This document shows, piece after piece, positions 1-8,412 of a stretch of DNA of 64,000 nucleotides. Below the pieces are notes generated by a model. It was not told the DNA's origin. It did not search any database and saw nothing but the letters and a program-made list of their open reading frames with translations. The stretch is from an uncultured Tropicimonas sp. GTDB lineage: Bacteria > Pseudomonadota > Alphaproteobacteria > Rhodobacterales > Rhodobacteraceae. Position 1 is the stretch's first letter. Every line of letters begins with the position of its first letter. The stretch spans positions 60,359-124,358 of the forward strand of contig CANMIP010000017.1 in NCBI GenBank assembly GCA_947497945.1, in the 5' to 3' direction. Both the position numbers and the translations under genes were made by a program.

Positions 1-133
1 CGTACTCAACGCGCCAGGCCTCGGCAAAGGCCAGCGCATCGACCCCGGGCAGCGCCGCCGAGACCTCGCGCGCGACCGATCGGCGCCAGTCCACGCAGGT
101 CCCGAAAACATCGAAGATCAGCGCCTCGATCAC
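1..133 (-). CDS. Haloacid dehalogenase type II, N-terminal part (cut by window edge)
   Basis: Only the first 44 codons are in the window. A GTG start at 133 opens a reading frame beginning MIEALIFDVFGTCVDW, which is the N-terminal signature of L-2-haloacid dehalogenases (HAD type II); the Asp in FDVFGT is the expected nucleophile. The rest of the protein lies beyond base 1. Family enzymes hydrolyse a carbon-halogen bond or act as small-molecule phosphatases, so the substrate cannot be inferred. It lies 10 bp downstream of the small gene at 144-404 on the same strand and is probably co-transcribed with it. Confidence 0.75.
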   Translation of the reverse strand, partial: MIEALIFDVFGTCVDWRRSVAREVSAALPGVDALAFAEAWRVEY

Positions 134-143
134 GGCCCGCGCC

Positions 144-404
144 CTATCGCATCGCGGTCAGGGTCGAGATCAGCAATCCCCGGCGCCGGTCGCTTTCCTC
201 GTTGATCCGTTCGGCAACGCCGGTCGCATGGGACAGGTGCTGCTCGACGACATCCGCCTGTTCCTTGCAACAGATCTCCATCGCCCGGTGCATCGCCTTG
301 TCGATGGCCGCGAGGATCTCTGCCTCGTGCCCATCGGTCACGCCCGTGCCGTCGATGGCGCGGATTTCCTCCAGCGCCTCGCGTGCAATCTCGTGCAACG
401 CCAT
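144..404 (-). CDS. Small helical protein of unknown function
   Basis: An 86-residue protein beginning MALHEIAREALEEI. The start at 404 was chosen because AGGAGGAAGGG stands just upstream; a longer frame to 434 lacks such a site. The sequence is predicted mainly alpha-helical and acidic, with a Cys-Cys pair in MEICCKE near residue 45 and an Arg-rich segment near the C-terminus. There is no signal peptide or membrane segment. It immediately precedes the haloacid dehalogenase gene and is divergent from the NifX-like gene. I do not recognise the family and assign no function. Confidence 0.55.
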   Translation of the reverse strand: MALHEIAREALEEIRAIDGTGVTDGHEAEILAAIDKAMHRAMEICCKEQADVVEQHLSHATGVAERINEESDRRRGLLISTLTAMR

Positions 405-564
405 GATCCCTTCCTCCTCTTTTGCGCCATCCAAGCACGGCGCACCCTCGCGCTCAAGAGCGCACGCCTCTTGCTCCTGTCGGCCATTTGCGGCAATTCA
501 TGCGCGACGCAAGCCACCCGCATGGACAGCCAGCGCCGCAAGCCGCGATCCCCAGGAGCCCCGC

Positions 565-933
565 ATGCGCATCGCCATCACCAGTCAGAACTTCCGCACC
601 ATCACCGGACATGCCGGCAAGACCCGCCGCTTCCTCGTCTACGAGGCCGAACCCGGCATCACGCCGCGCGAAGTCGAGCGGCTGGACCTTCCCAGGGAGA
701 TGTCGATGCATGAGTTCCACGGCGACGGACCGCATCCGCTCGACACGGCCGCGGCCGTGATCACGTTGAGCGCCGGCGCCGGCTTCATCCGCCGCATGGC
801 AGCGCGCGGCATCACCGCCACGACCACCTCCGAGACCGACCCCGTCGAGGCCGCCCGCGCCTTCGCCGAAGGCCGCCTCGCGCCGGCCATGCCGGGTCTT
901 GGCGGCGACCACCAGTGCTCCTGTTCGCATTGA
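565..933 (+). CDS. NifX/NifB-domain protein (dinitrogenase iron-molybdenum cofactor family)
   Basis: A 122-residue single-domain protein of the NifX/VnfX/NafY type, starting MRIAITSQNFRTITGHAGK with GGAG upstream. These domains bind metal-cofactor precursors or iron-sulfur units. The opening MRIAIT followed by ITGHAGKTRRF matches the conserved N-terminal strand and His-containing loop of the family. The C-terminus, GGDHQCSCSH, is a Cys/His-rich tail that could bind metal. No nif genes are nearby, so a role in nitrogenase assembly is not implied. Stand-alone members of this family are widespread and mostly uncharacterised. Confidence 0.75.
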   Translation: MRIAITSQNFRTITGHAGKTRRFLVYEAEPGITPREVERLDLPREMSMHEFHGDGPHPLDTAAAVITLSAGAGFIRRMAARGITATTTSETDPVEAARAFAEGRLAPAMPGLGGDHQCSCSH

Positions 934-1033
934 CCCGATTCGGCTTGCGCTGACACTACGGCGTTCCGCTGTCCACAGGGCTGCCGGAGCGCATCCATTG
1001 CCGTCGCCCCCGCCCAGCGACTAGGCTTGCCCC

Positions 1034-1646
1034 ATGTTCGATTACAGCGCCCTGCACTGGACCAGCTTCCTGACCGCCGCGCTCCTGCTCAACGTCGCGC
1101 CGAGGCCGGATATCGCCTACATCCTCGGCAAGACGATTGCCGGCGGGCGCCGCACTGGCCTTGCCGCCATGCTGGGCATCTGGACCGGCGCGCTCGGGCT
1201 CTCGGCGCTGCTCGCCTCCTCCGCCATCGCCTTCTCGGCGGTCAAATGGGCCGGCGCGTCCTACCTGGTATGGCTCGGCCTTCAGGCGCTTCGCTCGAGC
1301 GGCGACGCTCCTGTGCAGGCGCGTGGTCTGCCCGCCACGCCGCCAGGGCCGTACCTTCGGACAGGGCGTGCTGGTGGCGCTGCGCAACCCCAAGGTGGCT
1401 GTCTTCTTCCTCGCTTTCCTGCCGCAATTCGTCGAACCCGGCACCGACCCGGTCCTCGCCCAGCTCTTGCTGCATGGTCTGCTGTTCATCGCCGTGGCCG
1501 GGTTTGTCGAACCACCCCGCGTGTTTGCCGCGGATCGCCTGGCGCGCGGGCTGCGGGCGGCGCCGCGACTCGGGCTCTGGTTCGGCCGCGCCCTCGGGAC
1601 GCTCCTTCCCGGCCTCGGCCTGAAACTCGCCCTTTCCCGTCAGTGA
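1034..1646 (+). pseudogene. LysE/RhtB-family amino acid exporter, frameshifted
   Basis: The first ~95 codons from ATG 1034 read as the N-terminal half of a LysE/RhtB exporter, including a variant of the usual PGP motif (NVAPRPD, with Arg in place of the second Gly-type residue). From about 1310-1345 the homology moves to another frame, which continues GRTFGQGVLVALRNPKV and FFLAFLPQFVEPG to a stop at 1646. The two parts together span 204 codons, the normal family length, so one net frameshift explains it. The last third (GFVEPPRVF) also diverges from family sequence. Intact members export amino acids through five to six membrane helices; this copy is probably non-functional, or the frameshift is a sequencing error. 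Confidence 0.75.
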
Positions 1647-1659
1647 CCCCGGAGATGCC

Positions 1660-2892
1660 ATGAAACTCGCCGATCTCGACATCATCGTCACCGCCCCGCC
1701 CGCGCCCGGCTGGGGCGGGCGCTACTGGATCTTCGTCAAGCTGACGACAGCCTGCGGTATCACCGGCTGGGGCGAGGTCTATGCCAGCGCCGTTGGCCCC
1801 GAGGCGATGAAGGCGGTGATCGCCGATGTCTTTGCCCGCCACATGGAGGGCGAGAACCCGGAAAATGTCGAGCTGATGTTCCGCCGTGCCTATTCTTCCG
1901 GCTTCACGCAGCGGCCGGACCCGACGGTCATCGGCGCCTTCTCTGGGCTGGAGATCGCCTGTTGGGACATTCTCGGCAAGGCCCGAGAGCGGCCGGTCTG
2001 GGCGCTGCTGGGCGGCAAGATCAACCAGCGCCTGCGCGCCTACACCTATCTCTACCCCGGCCCGGATGACGTGTTGCCCGATTTCTGGGTCGATCCCGAG
2101 GCGGCCGGCCGCGCGGCGGCGGCGCGCGTCGAACAGGGCTTCACCGCCGTCAAGTTCGACCCGGCTGGCCCCTATACGATCCGCGCCGGTCACCAGCCTT
2201 CGATGCTGGACATCGACCGCTCGGCCCGCTTTTGCGCCGCCATTCGCGAGGCGGTGGGACCGCGCGCAGACCTGCTCTTCGGCACGCATGGGCAATTCTC
2301 CACCGGCGGCGCCATCCGGATGGCGCAGGCCATCGAGCCCTATCAGCCGCTCTGGTTCGAGGAACCGGTGCCGCCGGACAATGTCGAAGCGATGGGTCGT
2401 GTTGCGGCGGCGACCTCGATCCCGGTGGCCACGGGCGAGCGGCTGACCACCAAGGCCGAGTTCGCGCCCCTGTTGCAGGCCGGGGTCTCGATCCTGCAAC
2501 CGGCAACCGGGCGCTCGGGCGGTCTCTGGGAGACGAAGAAGATCGCGGCCCTGGCAGAGGCGCATAACGCGCAGGTCGCGCCGCATCTCTATGCCGGTCC
2601 GATCGAATGGGCCGCCAATGTCCAGCTCGCGGCGACATTGCCGAACCTGCTGATGGTCGAGACCATCGGCAGGGGCGGGGATTTTCACCGAAAGCTGATC
2701 GGGGACAGGATCGCCTTCGACGCCGGATACCTGCTGCCGCCGGAGGAACCCGGGCTCGGCATCGTGGTGGATGAAGCACTGGCGCGCGCCCACCCCTATG
2801 AGGGAAAAGGGTTGCACCTGGAGATGCAGGAAGCACCTTGCGACTACAGTCAGGAGAACTGTTTCGGGGGCGGGGCGCCGGTCAAGGTGTGA
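1660..2892 (+). CDS. Mandelate racemase/muconate lactonizing enzyme family protein (enolase superfamily)
   Basis: A 410-residue enolase-superfamily protein with the N-terminal capping domain (about 1-115) and a C-terminal TIM barrel. Landmarks are LeuGlyGlyLys near 117-120, K165 in VKFDPAG, GTHGQF at 208-213, the EEPVPPDN segment with E234/E235, TGERL with E260, and H309 in APHLYAGP. These fit sugar-acid dehydratases and cycloisomerases. At the position where dehydratases often have QPD, this protein has QPATGR, and GTHGQ stands where a metal-binding Asp is often found, so ligand geometry may differ from galactonate dehydratase. The substrate is unknown, probably a sugar acid or lactone. It lies 13 bp downstream of the broken LysE gene. 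Confidence 0.85.
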   Translation: MKLADLDIIVTAPPAPGWGGRYWIFVKLTTACGITGWGEVYASAVGPEAMKAVIADVFARHMEGENPENVELMFRRAYSSGFTQRPDPTVIGAFSGLEIACWDILGKARERPVWALLGGKINQRLRAYTYLYPGPDDVLPDFWVDPEAAGRAAAARVEQGFTAVKFDPAGPYTIRAGHQPSMLDIDRSARFCAAIREAVGPRADLLFGTHGQFSTGGAIRMAQAIEPYQPLWFEEPVPPDNVEAMGRVAAATSIPVATGERLTTKAEFAPLLQAGVSILQPATGRSGGLWETKKIAALAEAHNAQVAPHLYAGPIEWAANVQLAATLPNLLMVETIGRGGDFHRKLIGDRIAFDAGYLLPPEEPGLGIVVDEALARAHPYEGKGLHLEMQEAPCDYSQENCFGGGAPVKV

Positions 2893-3347
2893 AGCCATGC
2901 CGTTGTGTCAGGGGATCCTAAGAGAGTTGTGGGACAGCGCGAGTGACGTAGCAGACATGCCGCCGAGCAAGCTCATGTTGTTGCAGTGCCGCTTGGCGAC
3001 GTGGAATTGTGATGGCGTTGCAAAGAGCCGACAGGGCGCTTCTGGGGGCGCTGCCCCCAGACCCCCGGGATATTTCCCGAAAAAGGAAGAAGAATGGGTA
3101 AGTACCTCTTCCTTTTTCAGGTAAATATCCCCGCCGGAGGCACGATCCGCAGGATCGTTCGCGCCCGCGAAGCGGGCGCCCCCGAATTGTCCGGAGAATC
3201 CTCATTTCAAACCAGCAGGAGGTTGCTCAACCTTTCCAGAAAACTCCATTTTGAAAGGGAGAGCGCCTTGCCAGATCGGGATTACCGGGTAACCTGACCG
3301 TGCGGCCCGCGCATTCGGCCGCATTTGACAGATTAGAGGATGTCCAA
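2893..3347. other. Intergenic stretch with Rhodobacterales-type inverted repeats
   Basis: No gene is seen in these 455 bases. They contain an inverted pair of a GGATATTT-cored repeat (3068-3090 and 3107-3130) and, next to it, a perfect hairpin at 3161-3179 (GCGCCCGC, loop GAA, GCGGGCGC). A further small hairpin, CGATCC/GGATCG, lies at about 3143-3157. A short T-poor palindromic GC block (GGGGGCGCTGCCCCC) precedes the first arm. Confidence 0.5.
3068..3130. repeat. Inverted intergenic repeat with GGATATTT core
   Basis: The left arm, 3068-3090, reads GGATATTTCCCGAAAAAGGA and onward; the right arm, 3107-3130, is its near reverse complement (TCTTCCTTTTTCAGGTAAAT and onward). The spacer is 16 bases. 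Similar GC-block plus GGATATTT plus GAAGAAG sequences recur between genes in Rhodobacterales genomes (general knowledge). The arms could form a long hairpin in RNA and act as a bidirectional transcription terminator after the enolase gene. Confidence 0.55.
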
Positions 3348-3614
3348 ATGTCGTTTCTCCGCATGGCCGCTCCCGCCCTTCTGCTTGCCGCATTGGCCGC
3401 TTGCAGCGACGTCGTGATCGATCCGCCCGAGGTCGCTACCTGCAAGTCCGCTGTGTCCGTGGCAGCAGGAACCGGAGGCATCCCGATGCTGGTTTCCAAC
3501 GAAAGCCTGATCGATGGTCGGCTGGTCAAGCTCAAGGACAGCGCAACCGGCACCACCTGGAACTGCATTCTCGATTCCAGCGGCGCGGTCGAACAGCTCG
3601 ATATCGCTTCCTGA
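3348..3614 (+). CDS. Small lipoprotein
   Basis: An 88-residue protein starting MSFLRMAAPALLLAALAACSD. The N-terminus is a short lipoprotein signal with the lipobox LAAC, so Cys19 should be lipidated after signal peptidase II cleavage; Asp at +2 is noted, which in enterobacteria favours inner-membrane retention. The mature part, about 70 residues, has two further cysteines (TCKSAV and WNCILD) that could form a disulfide. The ATG at 3348 was chosen because of GAGGA upstream and because the signal peptide begins there. The function is unknown. Confidence 0.7.
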   Translation: MSFLRMAAPALLLAALAACSDVVIDPPEVATCKSAVSVAAGTGGIPMLVSNESLIDGRLVKLKDSATGTTWNCILDSSGAVEQLDIAS

Positions 3615-3624
3615 GGCGGCCTGT

Positions 3625-4563
3625 TCAGGACCCGATGACCCGGTCATAGAGGCGGCTTCGGCCGCCGAGCGCGGCCTGCGCCCAGCCGGCCGCGACACCC
3701 AGGGACCGGACCCCGCGCAGGCGGGTATAGCTTCCCATGGCCAGCCCGGCGAGCCAGCGCAGCGCCCCGCCGCCGCCCTTTGCGATTGCGTGGAACAGCG
3801 CCTTACCGAGGATCGGCCGACCCTTGGCGCGGAATTCGAACTCGATCTTTGCAAGGGTCTGTGACTTGGCGCGCCGGAAAAGATAGCTGGGCGTGAGCCG
3901 CGCGCTTGGCATTTCCTCTTCGACGATGGCGGTTGCGATCCAGCCCGTCTTCAGCCCGGCTTCGACAGCCTGGCGCGAAAAACGGGTGTCCGAGCCGCCG
4001 GTCATGCGCAACGCCTCGTCGAAGCGCAGCCCGGCGGTCCGGGCGGAAGACAGGCGGCAGATCCAGTTATTTGTCGGCAGGTCTCGCGGCAGCGCTTGCC
4101 CGGACATTCGCGCCTGCCGCTCCTCGGCCATGCGCTCGTAGTAGCCCATCATCGCCTGCTCGCCGCCTGTCAGTTTCCCTTCGGGCGCCACCGGGACAAC
4201 AGGTCCGGCCGCAAGATCGATCCCGCCGCCGGCCGCTCCGGCGTGTAGCTCGGCCAGCCAGTCGGGCCGCACCGTCTCGTCGTCATCGACAAAGACCAGC
4301 CAGTCCGCCCCGAGTTCCAGCGCTGTGTCGAGGGCGCGGTTGCGGGCGAAGGGGATGCCAAGTTCCGGCTCGTTCAGCAGGTGCAGCGGGCCGGGCAGGG
4401 CGACATCGGGTGGCGCAAGGCTCAACTCGGCGGCATTCTCGACGACGAGGAAGGTGAGTTCCGTGCCCATCGGCGCGTTGATCCTTGCCAGCGAGTGCAG
4501 CAGCCGGCCGAGCATGACGGGACGGTTGCGCGTCACCGTGGCCACGACGATCCTGTCACCCAT
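3625..4563 (-). CDS. Family 2 glycosyltransferase (ExoM-like)
   Basis: A 312-residue GT-A fold glycosyltransferase. The N-terminus carries the nucleotide-sugar binding strand (IVVATVTRNRP) and the metal-binding acidic motif FVDDDE near residue 95. The C-terminal ~60 residues hold a hydrophobic and basic segment (GGALRWLAGLAMGSY) suggesting membrane association. GT2 enzymes of the succinoglycan ExoM type add a sugar to a lipid-linked oligosaccharide in exopolysaccharide synthesis; donor and acceptor cannot be read here. The ATG at 4563 with AAGGA eight bases upstream is preferred over a TTG at 4581. No other polysaccharide genes are adjacent. Confidence 0.8.
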   Translation of the reverse strand: MGDRIVVATVTRNRPVMLGRLLHSLARINAPMGTELTFLVVENAAELSLAPPDVALPGPLHLLNEPELGIPFARNRALDTALELGADWLVFVDDDETVRPDWLAELHAGAAGGGIDLAAGPVVPVAPEGKLTGGEQAMMGYYERMAEERQARMSGQALPRDLPTNNWICRLSSARTAGLRFDEALRMTGGSDTRFSRQAVEAGLKTGWIATAIVEEEMPSARLTPSYLFRRAKSQTLAKIEFEFRAKGRPILGKALFHAIAKGGGGALRWLAGLAMGSYTRLRGVRSLGVAAGWAQAALGGRSRLYDRVIGS

Positions 4564-4682
4564 CCTCTCTGTCCTTTCCAAAGGTTGCCGGAGCCTTCCC
4601 GGCTCGGTGACCGGTTGTCAAGCCGACGCTTGCACGCCCTTTGCCGCTCTGCCACGCTGCGGACAGACGAGGGAGGATAGTC

Positions 4683-5816
4683 ATGTCGCGTATCGCGCCC
4701 GCATTGTCGCTGGGGATCGAGGAAGAGTACCTGCTCGTCGACCGCGAAAGCCTGGAGCTGGCCAATGCGCCCAAGGCGCTGATCGAGGAATGCCAGGGCG
4801 CGATGCAGGGACAGGTGAGCCCGGAATTCCTGCAATGCCAGATCGAGGTCGGTACCAAGGTCTGCCATGACATCACCACCGCCCGCGACGACCTGAAGCG
4901 GCTGCGCTCGACCGTGGCGCGCTGCGCGGGGCGCCACGGGTTGGCACCGATTGCGGCCTCCTGTCATCCCTTCGCGGACTGGAAGCAGCAGATGCATACC
5001 GACAAGAGCCGGTATAACGAGCTGGAACAGGCGCTTGCGGGCGTGGCGCGGCGGCTTCTGATCTGCGGGATGCATATCCATGTCGGCATCGAGAGTCCGG
5101 CACAGCGCATCGACCTGATGAACCAGCTCACCTATTTCCTGCCGCATCTGCTGGCCATGTCGGCCAGTTCACCCTTCTGGATGGGGCAGGATACCGGGCT
5201 GGCGAGTTACCGGCTCACCGTCTTCGACAACCTGCCACGCACCGGCCTGCCGCCGCAGCTCAACTCCTGGGCCGAGTTCGAGCGGATGACCGGCGCGCTG
5301 GTCGATCTCGGGATCATCGAGGACAGCTCGAAGATCTGGTGGGACCTGCGCCCTTCCTCGCGCTTTCCGACCATCGAGACCCGGATCTGCGACGTACCGA
5401 CCCGGCTCGAGCACACGCTGACCATCGCCGCGCTGACCCAGTGTTTCACGCGGATGCTCTGGCGGCTGGCGGCCCGCAACCAGCGCTGGCGGCTCTATGA
5501 CAACGTGCTGATCGGCGAGAACCGCTGGCGGGCACAGCGTTACGGGCTGAACGAGGGGATGATCGATTTCGGGCAGAGGGAGATCATTTCCTTCGAGGAG
5601 CTGGCGTTGGAAATGCAGACCATCCTTGCAGAAGATGCCGAGGCGCTGGGGTGCAGGGCCGAGGTCGAAGCGGCGCAGACGCTGGTGCGCGACGGCAATT
5701 CGGCCGACCGGCAACGGGCGGTCTATCGAGAGCGGATCGCGGCGGGCGACGATGCGAGCGCCGCGACGCGGGCCGTGGTACAGCACCTGATCGAGGCGTT
5801 TCACGACGGATTGTGA
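4683..5816 (+). CDS. Carboxylate-amine ligase, YbdK/GCS2 family
   Basis: A 377-residue member of the glutamate-cysteine ligase type 2 family (YbdK). Motifs are [12 protein letters not shown] near the N-terminus (acidic metal/substrate site), [10 protein letters not shown] near residue 125, and [11 protein letters not shown] in the C-terminal half. Family enzymes join a carboxylate to an amine with ATP; E. coli YbdK has weak gamma-glutamyl-cysteine ligase activity. A separate, canonical glutamate-cysteine ligase is present at 56843, so this one probably has another substrate. GGGAGGA seven bases before ATG 4683 decides the start. Confidence 0.85.
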   Translation: MSRIAPALSLGIEEEYLLVDRESLELANAPKALIEECQGAMQGQVSPEFLQCQIEVGTKVCHDITTARDDLKRLRSTVARCAGRHGLAPIAASCHPFADWKQQMHTDKSRYNELEQALAGVARRLLICGMHIHVGIESPAQRIDLMNQLTYFLPHLLAMSASSPFWMGQDTGLASYRLTVFDNLPRTGLPPQLNSWAEFERMTGALVDLGIIEDSSKIWWDLRPSSRFPTIETRICDVPTRLEHTLTIAALTQCFTRMLWRLAARNQRWRLYDNVLIGENRWRAQRYGLNEGMIDFGQREIISFEELALEMQTILAEDAEALGCRAEVEAAQTLVRDGNSADRQRAVYRERIAAGDDASAATRAVVQHLIEAFHDGL

Positions 5817-5893
5817 GCGAGAATTGACCTGTAGCAACGACATATCCGACAGGCTCGGCCAGCTTGGGGACGCTTTCGACAGGAGCGACCGCG

Positions 5894-6328
5894 ATGGAGA
5901 CCTTCGTATTCTGGTTCGTCCAGCTCCCCGGCTGGGCGCTTTTCACCTATCTCGCCATTGCCCAATGCCCGCCCGCGCTGCGCTACGAGTTCGGCGTGCG
6001 CATGGGCACGCAGGAACCGGCCGAGCGCATCACCCGCGTCGGACAGGCCTTCTGGTGGGGGCTCGCGCTGGCCGACCTGGTCTTCTACACGCCGCTGCTG
6101 GGCCTTGGCCTGCTGGGACAGGCGCTGGGGGCGGGGTGGGCAACAGTGCCGCTGGCTGCGGCCCTCGGCATCACCGTCTACTGGCCAATCGCCTGCCTTG
6201 CCACGGTGGTGGATGCGCGCGGCGCACCGGGCTGGTCTCTTCCCAGGGAACGGGATTACTGGATCGTACTCCCGGTGATCGCCACCTGGGGCCTTGCCGC
6301 CCTGGTGCTGGTGGGTCTTTCCGGCTGA
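5894..6328 (+). CDS. Integral membrane protein of unknown function
   Basis: A 144-residue, strongly hydrophobic protein with about four predicted membrane helices: VFWFVQLPGWALFTYLAIA, a segment after QAFWWGLALADLVFY, VPLAAALGITVYWPIACLA, and the C-terminal IVLPVIATWGLAALVLVG. CAGGAG lies nine bases before ATG 5894. It stands between the YbdK-type ligase and the DUF2161 gene with short gaps on the same strand. No motif identifies a function. Confidence 0.65.
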   Translation: METFVFWFVQLPGWALFTYLAIAQCPPALRYEFGVRMGTQEPAERITRVGQAFWWGLALADLVFYTPLLGLGLLGQALGAGWATVPLAAALGITVYWPIACLATVVDARGAPGWSLPRERDYWIVLPVIATWGLAALVLVGLSG

Positions 6329-6347
6329 GAGCGGGCAGGGCGCGCGG

Positions 6348-7034
6348 ATGACCGCTCGCCCGAAGGAGACCGAGCTTTATGCGCCGGTAAAGGCCTTCCT
6401 CGAAACCCAGGGCTACGAGGTGAAGGCCGAAATCGGCGCAGCGGATGTCGTGGCGTGCCGGGACGATGGGGCCGATCCGGTGATCGTGGAGCTGAAGACC
6501 AGCTTCGCGCTGGCGCTGTTTCACCAGGCCATCGCGCGGCAGGCGCTGAGCGATGCGGTTTATGTCGCCGTTCCGCGCGGCCCCGGGCGGCGCTTCCTGA
6601 AGGCGCTGAAGGAGAACCGGGCATTGTGTCGACGGCTCGGGCTGGGGCTGATCACCGTGCGGCTCAAGGATGGGCATGTCGAGGTGCATCTTGACCCCGC
6701 GCCCTATGCGCCGCGCCAGGTGAAGGCGCGCAAAGGGCGGCTCCTGCGGGAGTTCGCCCGGCGCGAGGGCGACCCGAATGTCGGCGGGTCGACGCGGCGC
6801 GGGCTGGTGACGGCCTATCGCCAGGACGCCCTTCGAATCGCATCCCATCTTGCCGAGAACGGCCCGAGCCGGGGCGCGGCGGTGGCCCGGGCGACCGGCG
6901 TCGAAGCGGCGACGCGGATGATGGCGGATGACCATTATGGCTGGTTCGAGCGGGTCGAGCGCGGGATCTATGGCCTGACACCCAATGGCGCGAGGGCGAT
7001 TGGCGATCCCGGAGCCGCGCCTGCCGGCAGGTGA
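6348..7034 (+). CDS. DUF2161 domain protein (PD-(D/E)XK nuclease-like fold)
   Basis: A 228-residue protein matching the DUF2161 family, common in Rhodobacterales. The N-terminal half has a restriction-endonuclease-like core: an acidic residue in GAADVVAC followed by VIVELKTSF, which gives the D...ExK pattern of PD-(D/E)XK enzymes (D near residue 33, ELK near 49-51). The C-terminal ~80 residues look like a winged-helix segment ending IYGLTPNGARAI. A phosphodiesterase activity on nucleic acid is plausible from the fold but unproven. It starts 19 bp after the preceding membrane-protein gene. Confidence 0.75.
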   Translation: MTARPKETELYAPVKAFLETQGYEVKAEIGAADVVACRDDGADPVIVELKTSFALALFHQAIARQALSDAVYVAVPRGPGRRFLKALKENRALCRRLGLGLITVRLKDGHVEVHLDPAPYAPRQVKARKGRLLREFARREGDPNVGGSTRRGLVTAYRQDALRIASHLAENGPSRGAAVARATGVEAATRMMADDHYGWFERVERGIYGLTPNGARAIGDPGAAPAGR

Positions 7035-7178
7035 CGGCCCGGGCAGGCCGGGAAGGGCTGCCGTCGGGTCCGAGACGACGGGCGGCGCGAAGGGATGGCC
7101 GACGCGGGCGCGCAGATCGGCAGGAGCGCTCCAACGCCCGCCTTGCCTTCCAAGGGCCCGGCTGCCGCGTTGCGGCTG

Positions 7179-7600
7179 CTACATCTCGCTGGTGATGAAA
7201 TGCTGGCATGCCCCCTGGGGACGCCGTTCGAAGACAACGACGCTGTCATAGAAGGCGATACTGTCGGTCGATCTCGTGACATTCGTGGTCTAGAATTCCT
7301 CGACGACGTGTTTTCCGTTCAACCCGTCGATCTTCGCCTCGGCGCATTCGATGAAGGTGCCCGGCCCGCGGCGGCTGCCGCCATAGTCCGGCCAATGGGA
7401 GCTGTGCATGTCCTCGATCATGTAGACGCCGTCGGGAGAGGCCCGGTCGTGCATCGACTCGAAGGTCTTGATGACATGGGAATTGATGTGGCTGCCATCA
7501 TCGAGAACGATGTCGAAGCCGCCAAATTCCTCGGCGACAGAGGCGAGAAACGCCGCGTCGTCCTGGCTGCCGATCCGATGGCGGCGTCCACAGGCGAAAC
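7179..7600 (-). pseudogene. Class I SAM-dependent methyltransferase, truncated remnant
   Basis: Reading the minus strand from about 7600 gives a degenerate methyltransferase: IGSQDDAAFL, FDIVLDDGSHINSHV, YMIEDMHSSHWPDYGG, then an in-frame TAG at about 7290 followed by RSTDSIAFYDSVVVFER and a stop at 7179-7181. The DDGSH and IEDMH motifs are typical of methyltransferases in sugar- and macrolide-modifying clusters. The 5' third, with the SAM-binding glycine motif, is missing, and a second TAG closes the upstream end. The gene is therefore dead. Both flanks (7035-7178 and 7604-7788) hold nothing recognisable. Confidence 0.65.
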
Positions 7601-7788
7601 CACCCTATCCCTGCGGCAACATTGGCACTAACACTGCCGCCCGGTGCGGAGCTGCCGGAAGGCGCGACAATCGGCCGATGGCATCGGCGGTCCCAAGCTC
7701 AAATTCGCGTGTACCGCCCTCGACCCTCTGGACGGGGCGGCGACGCTCTGCCATTTCGCCGCCAACAGGCAAGAAACGAGCGAAATCC

Positions 7789-8370
7789 ATGACCAGATAT
7801 ATCTCCCGCCGCCAGGCCCTGGCCGGCCTGGCCGCCCTTCCGGCGCTCGCGGCGCCCTCGTTGCTGCGTGCGCAGGACCTGGGCGGGTTCGACCGGCCCC
7901 AGACCGGCGCGACGCGCAATATCTCCAGCTTCACGGCCCGAAGCTGGAGCGACCATTTCGAGACGCTCGGCCTTGGCGCCATCCTCTGCGATGTAGACAG
8001 CCGGGCGCTGAGCTATTGGGGGCCGGATGGCAGTTTCCGGATCTACCCGACCTCGGTGCCCAAGACCGAGGACCTGACCCGGCGGGGCTATTCCGAGATC
8101 GTGCGCAAGAAGGTCGGTCCGACCTGGACGCCGACCGCCTCCATGCGCGAAGCCGACCCGGACCTGCCGCAATCGGTGGAACCGGGGCCGGACAACCCGC
8201 TGGGCACCCATGCGATGTATCTCGACTGGCCGGCCTACCTGATCCACGGCACACATGACACGCGCAAGATCGGGCGTCCTTCCTCCTCGGGCTGTTTCGG
8301 CCTCTATAACGAGCAGGTTGCCCAGCTCTTCCCGCTGGTCGCCATCGGCACGCAGGTCCGGGTGATCTGA
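7789..8370 (+). CDS. L,D-transpeptidase (YkuD domain), Tat-exported
   Basis: A 193-residue protein. The N-terminus (ISRRQALAGLAALPALAAP) is a twin-arginine signal with a likely cleavage near residue 28. The remainder is a YkuD catalytic domain with the signature H153 in LIHGTHD and SSSGCFGLYN carrying the nucleophile Cys169. These enzymes form 3-3 cross-links in peptidoglycan or attach proteins to it in the periplasm. Length and motif spacing are typical of alphaproteobacterial paralogues. ATG 7789 begins the signal peptide; no strong ribosome-binding site is visible (GAGCGAAA upstream). Confidence 0.88.
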   Translation: MTRYISRRQALAGLAALPALAAPSLLRAQDLGGFDRPQTGATRNISSFTARSWSDHFETLGLGAILCDVDSRALSYWGPDGSFRIYPTSVPKTEDLTRRGYSEIVRKKVGPTWTPTASMREADPDLPQSVEPGPDNPLGTHAMYLDWPAYLIHGTHDTRKIGRPSSSGCFGLYNEQVAQLFPLVAIGTQVRVI

Positions 8371-8412
8371 CCGGCGTTGCAGGCAGGGCAGGGCGCGCGC
8401 TAGGCTGGGTCC

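Noticed and set aside
7095..7631. A 178-codon plus-strand open frame
   Set aside because: It overlaps the antisense methyltransferase remnant, whose motifs are recognisable, and matches no family itself.
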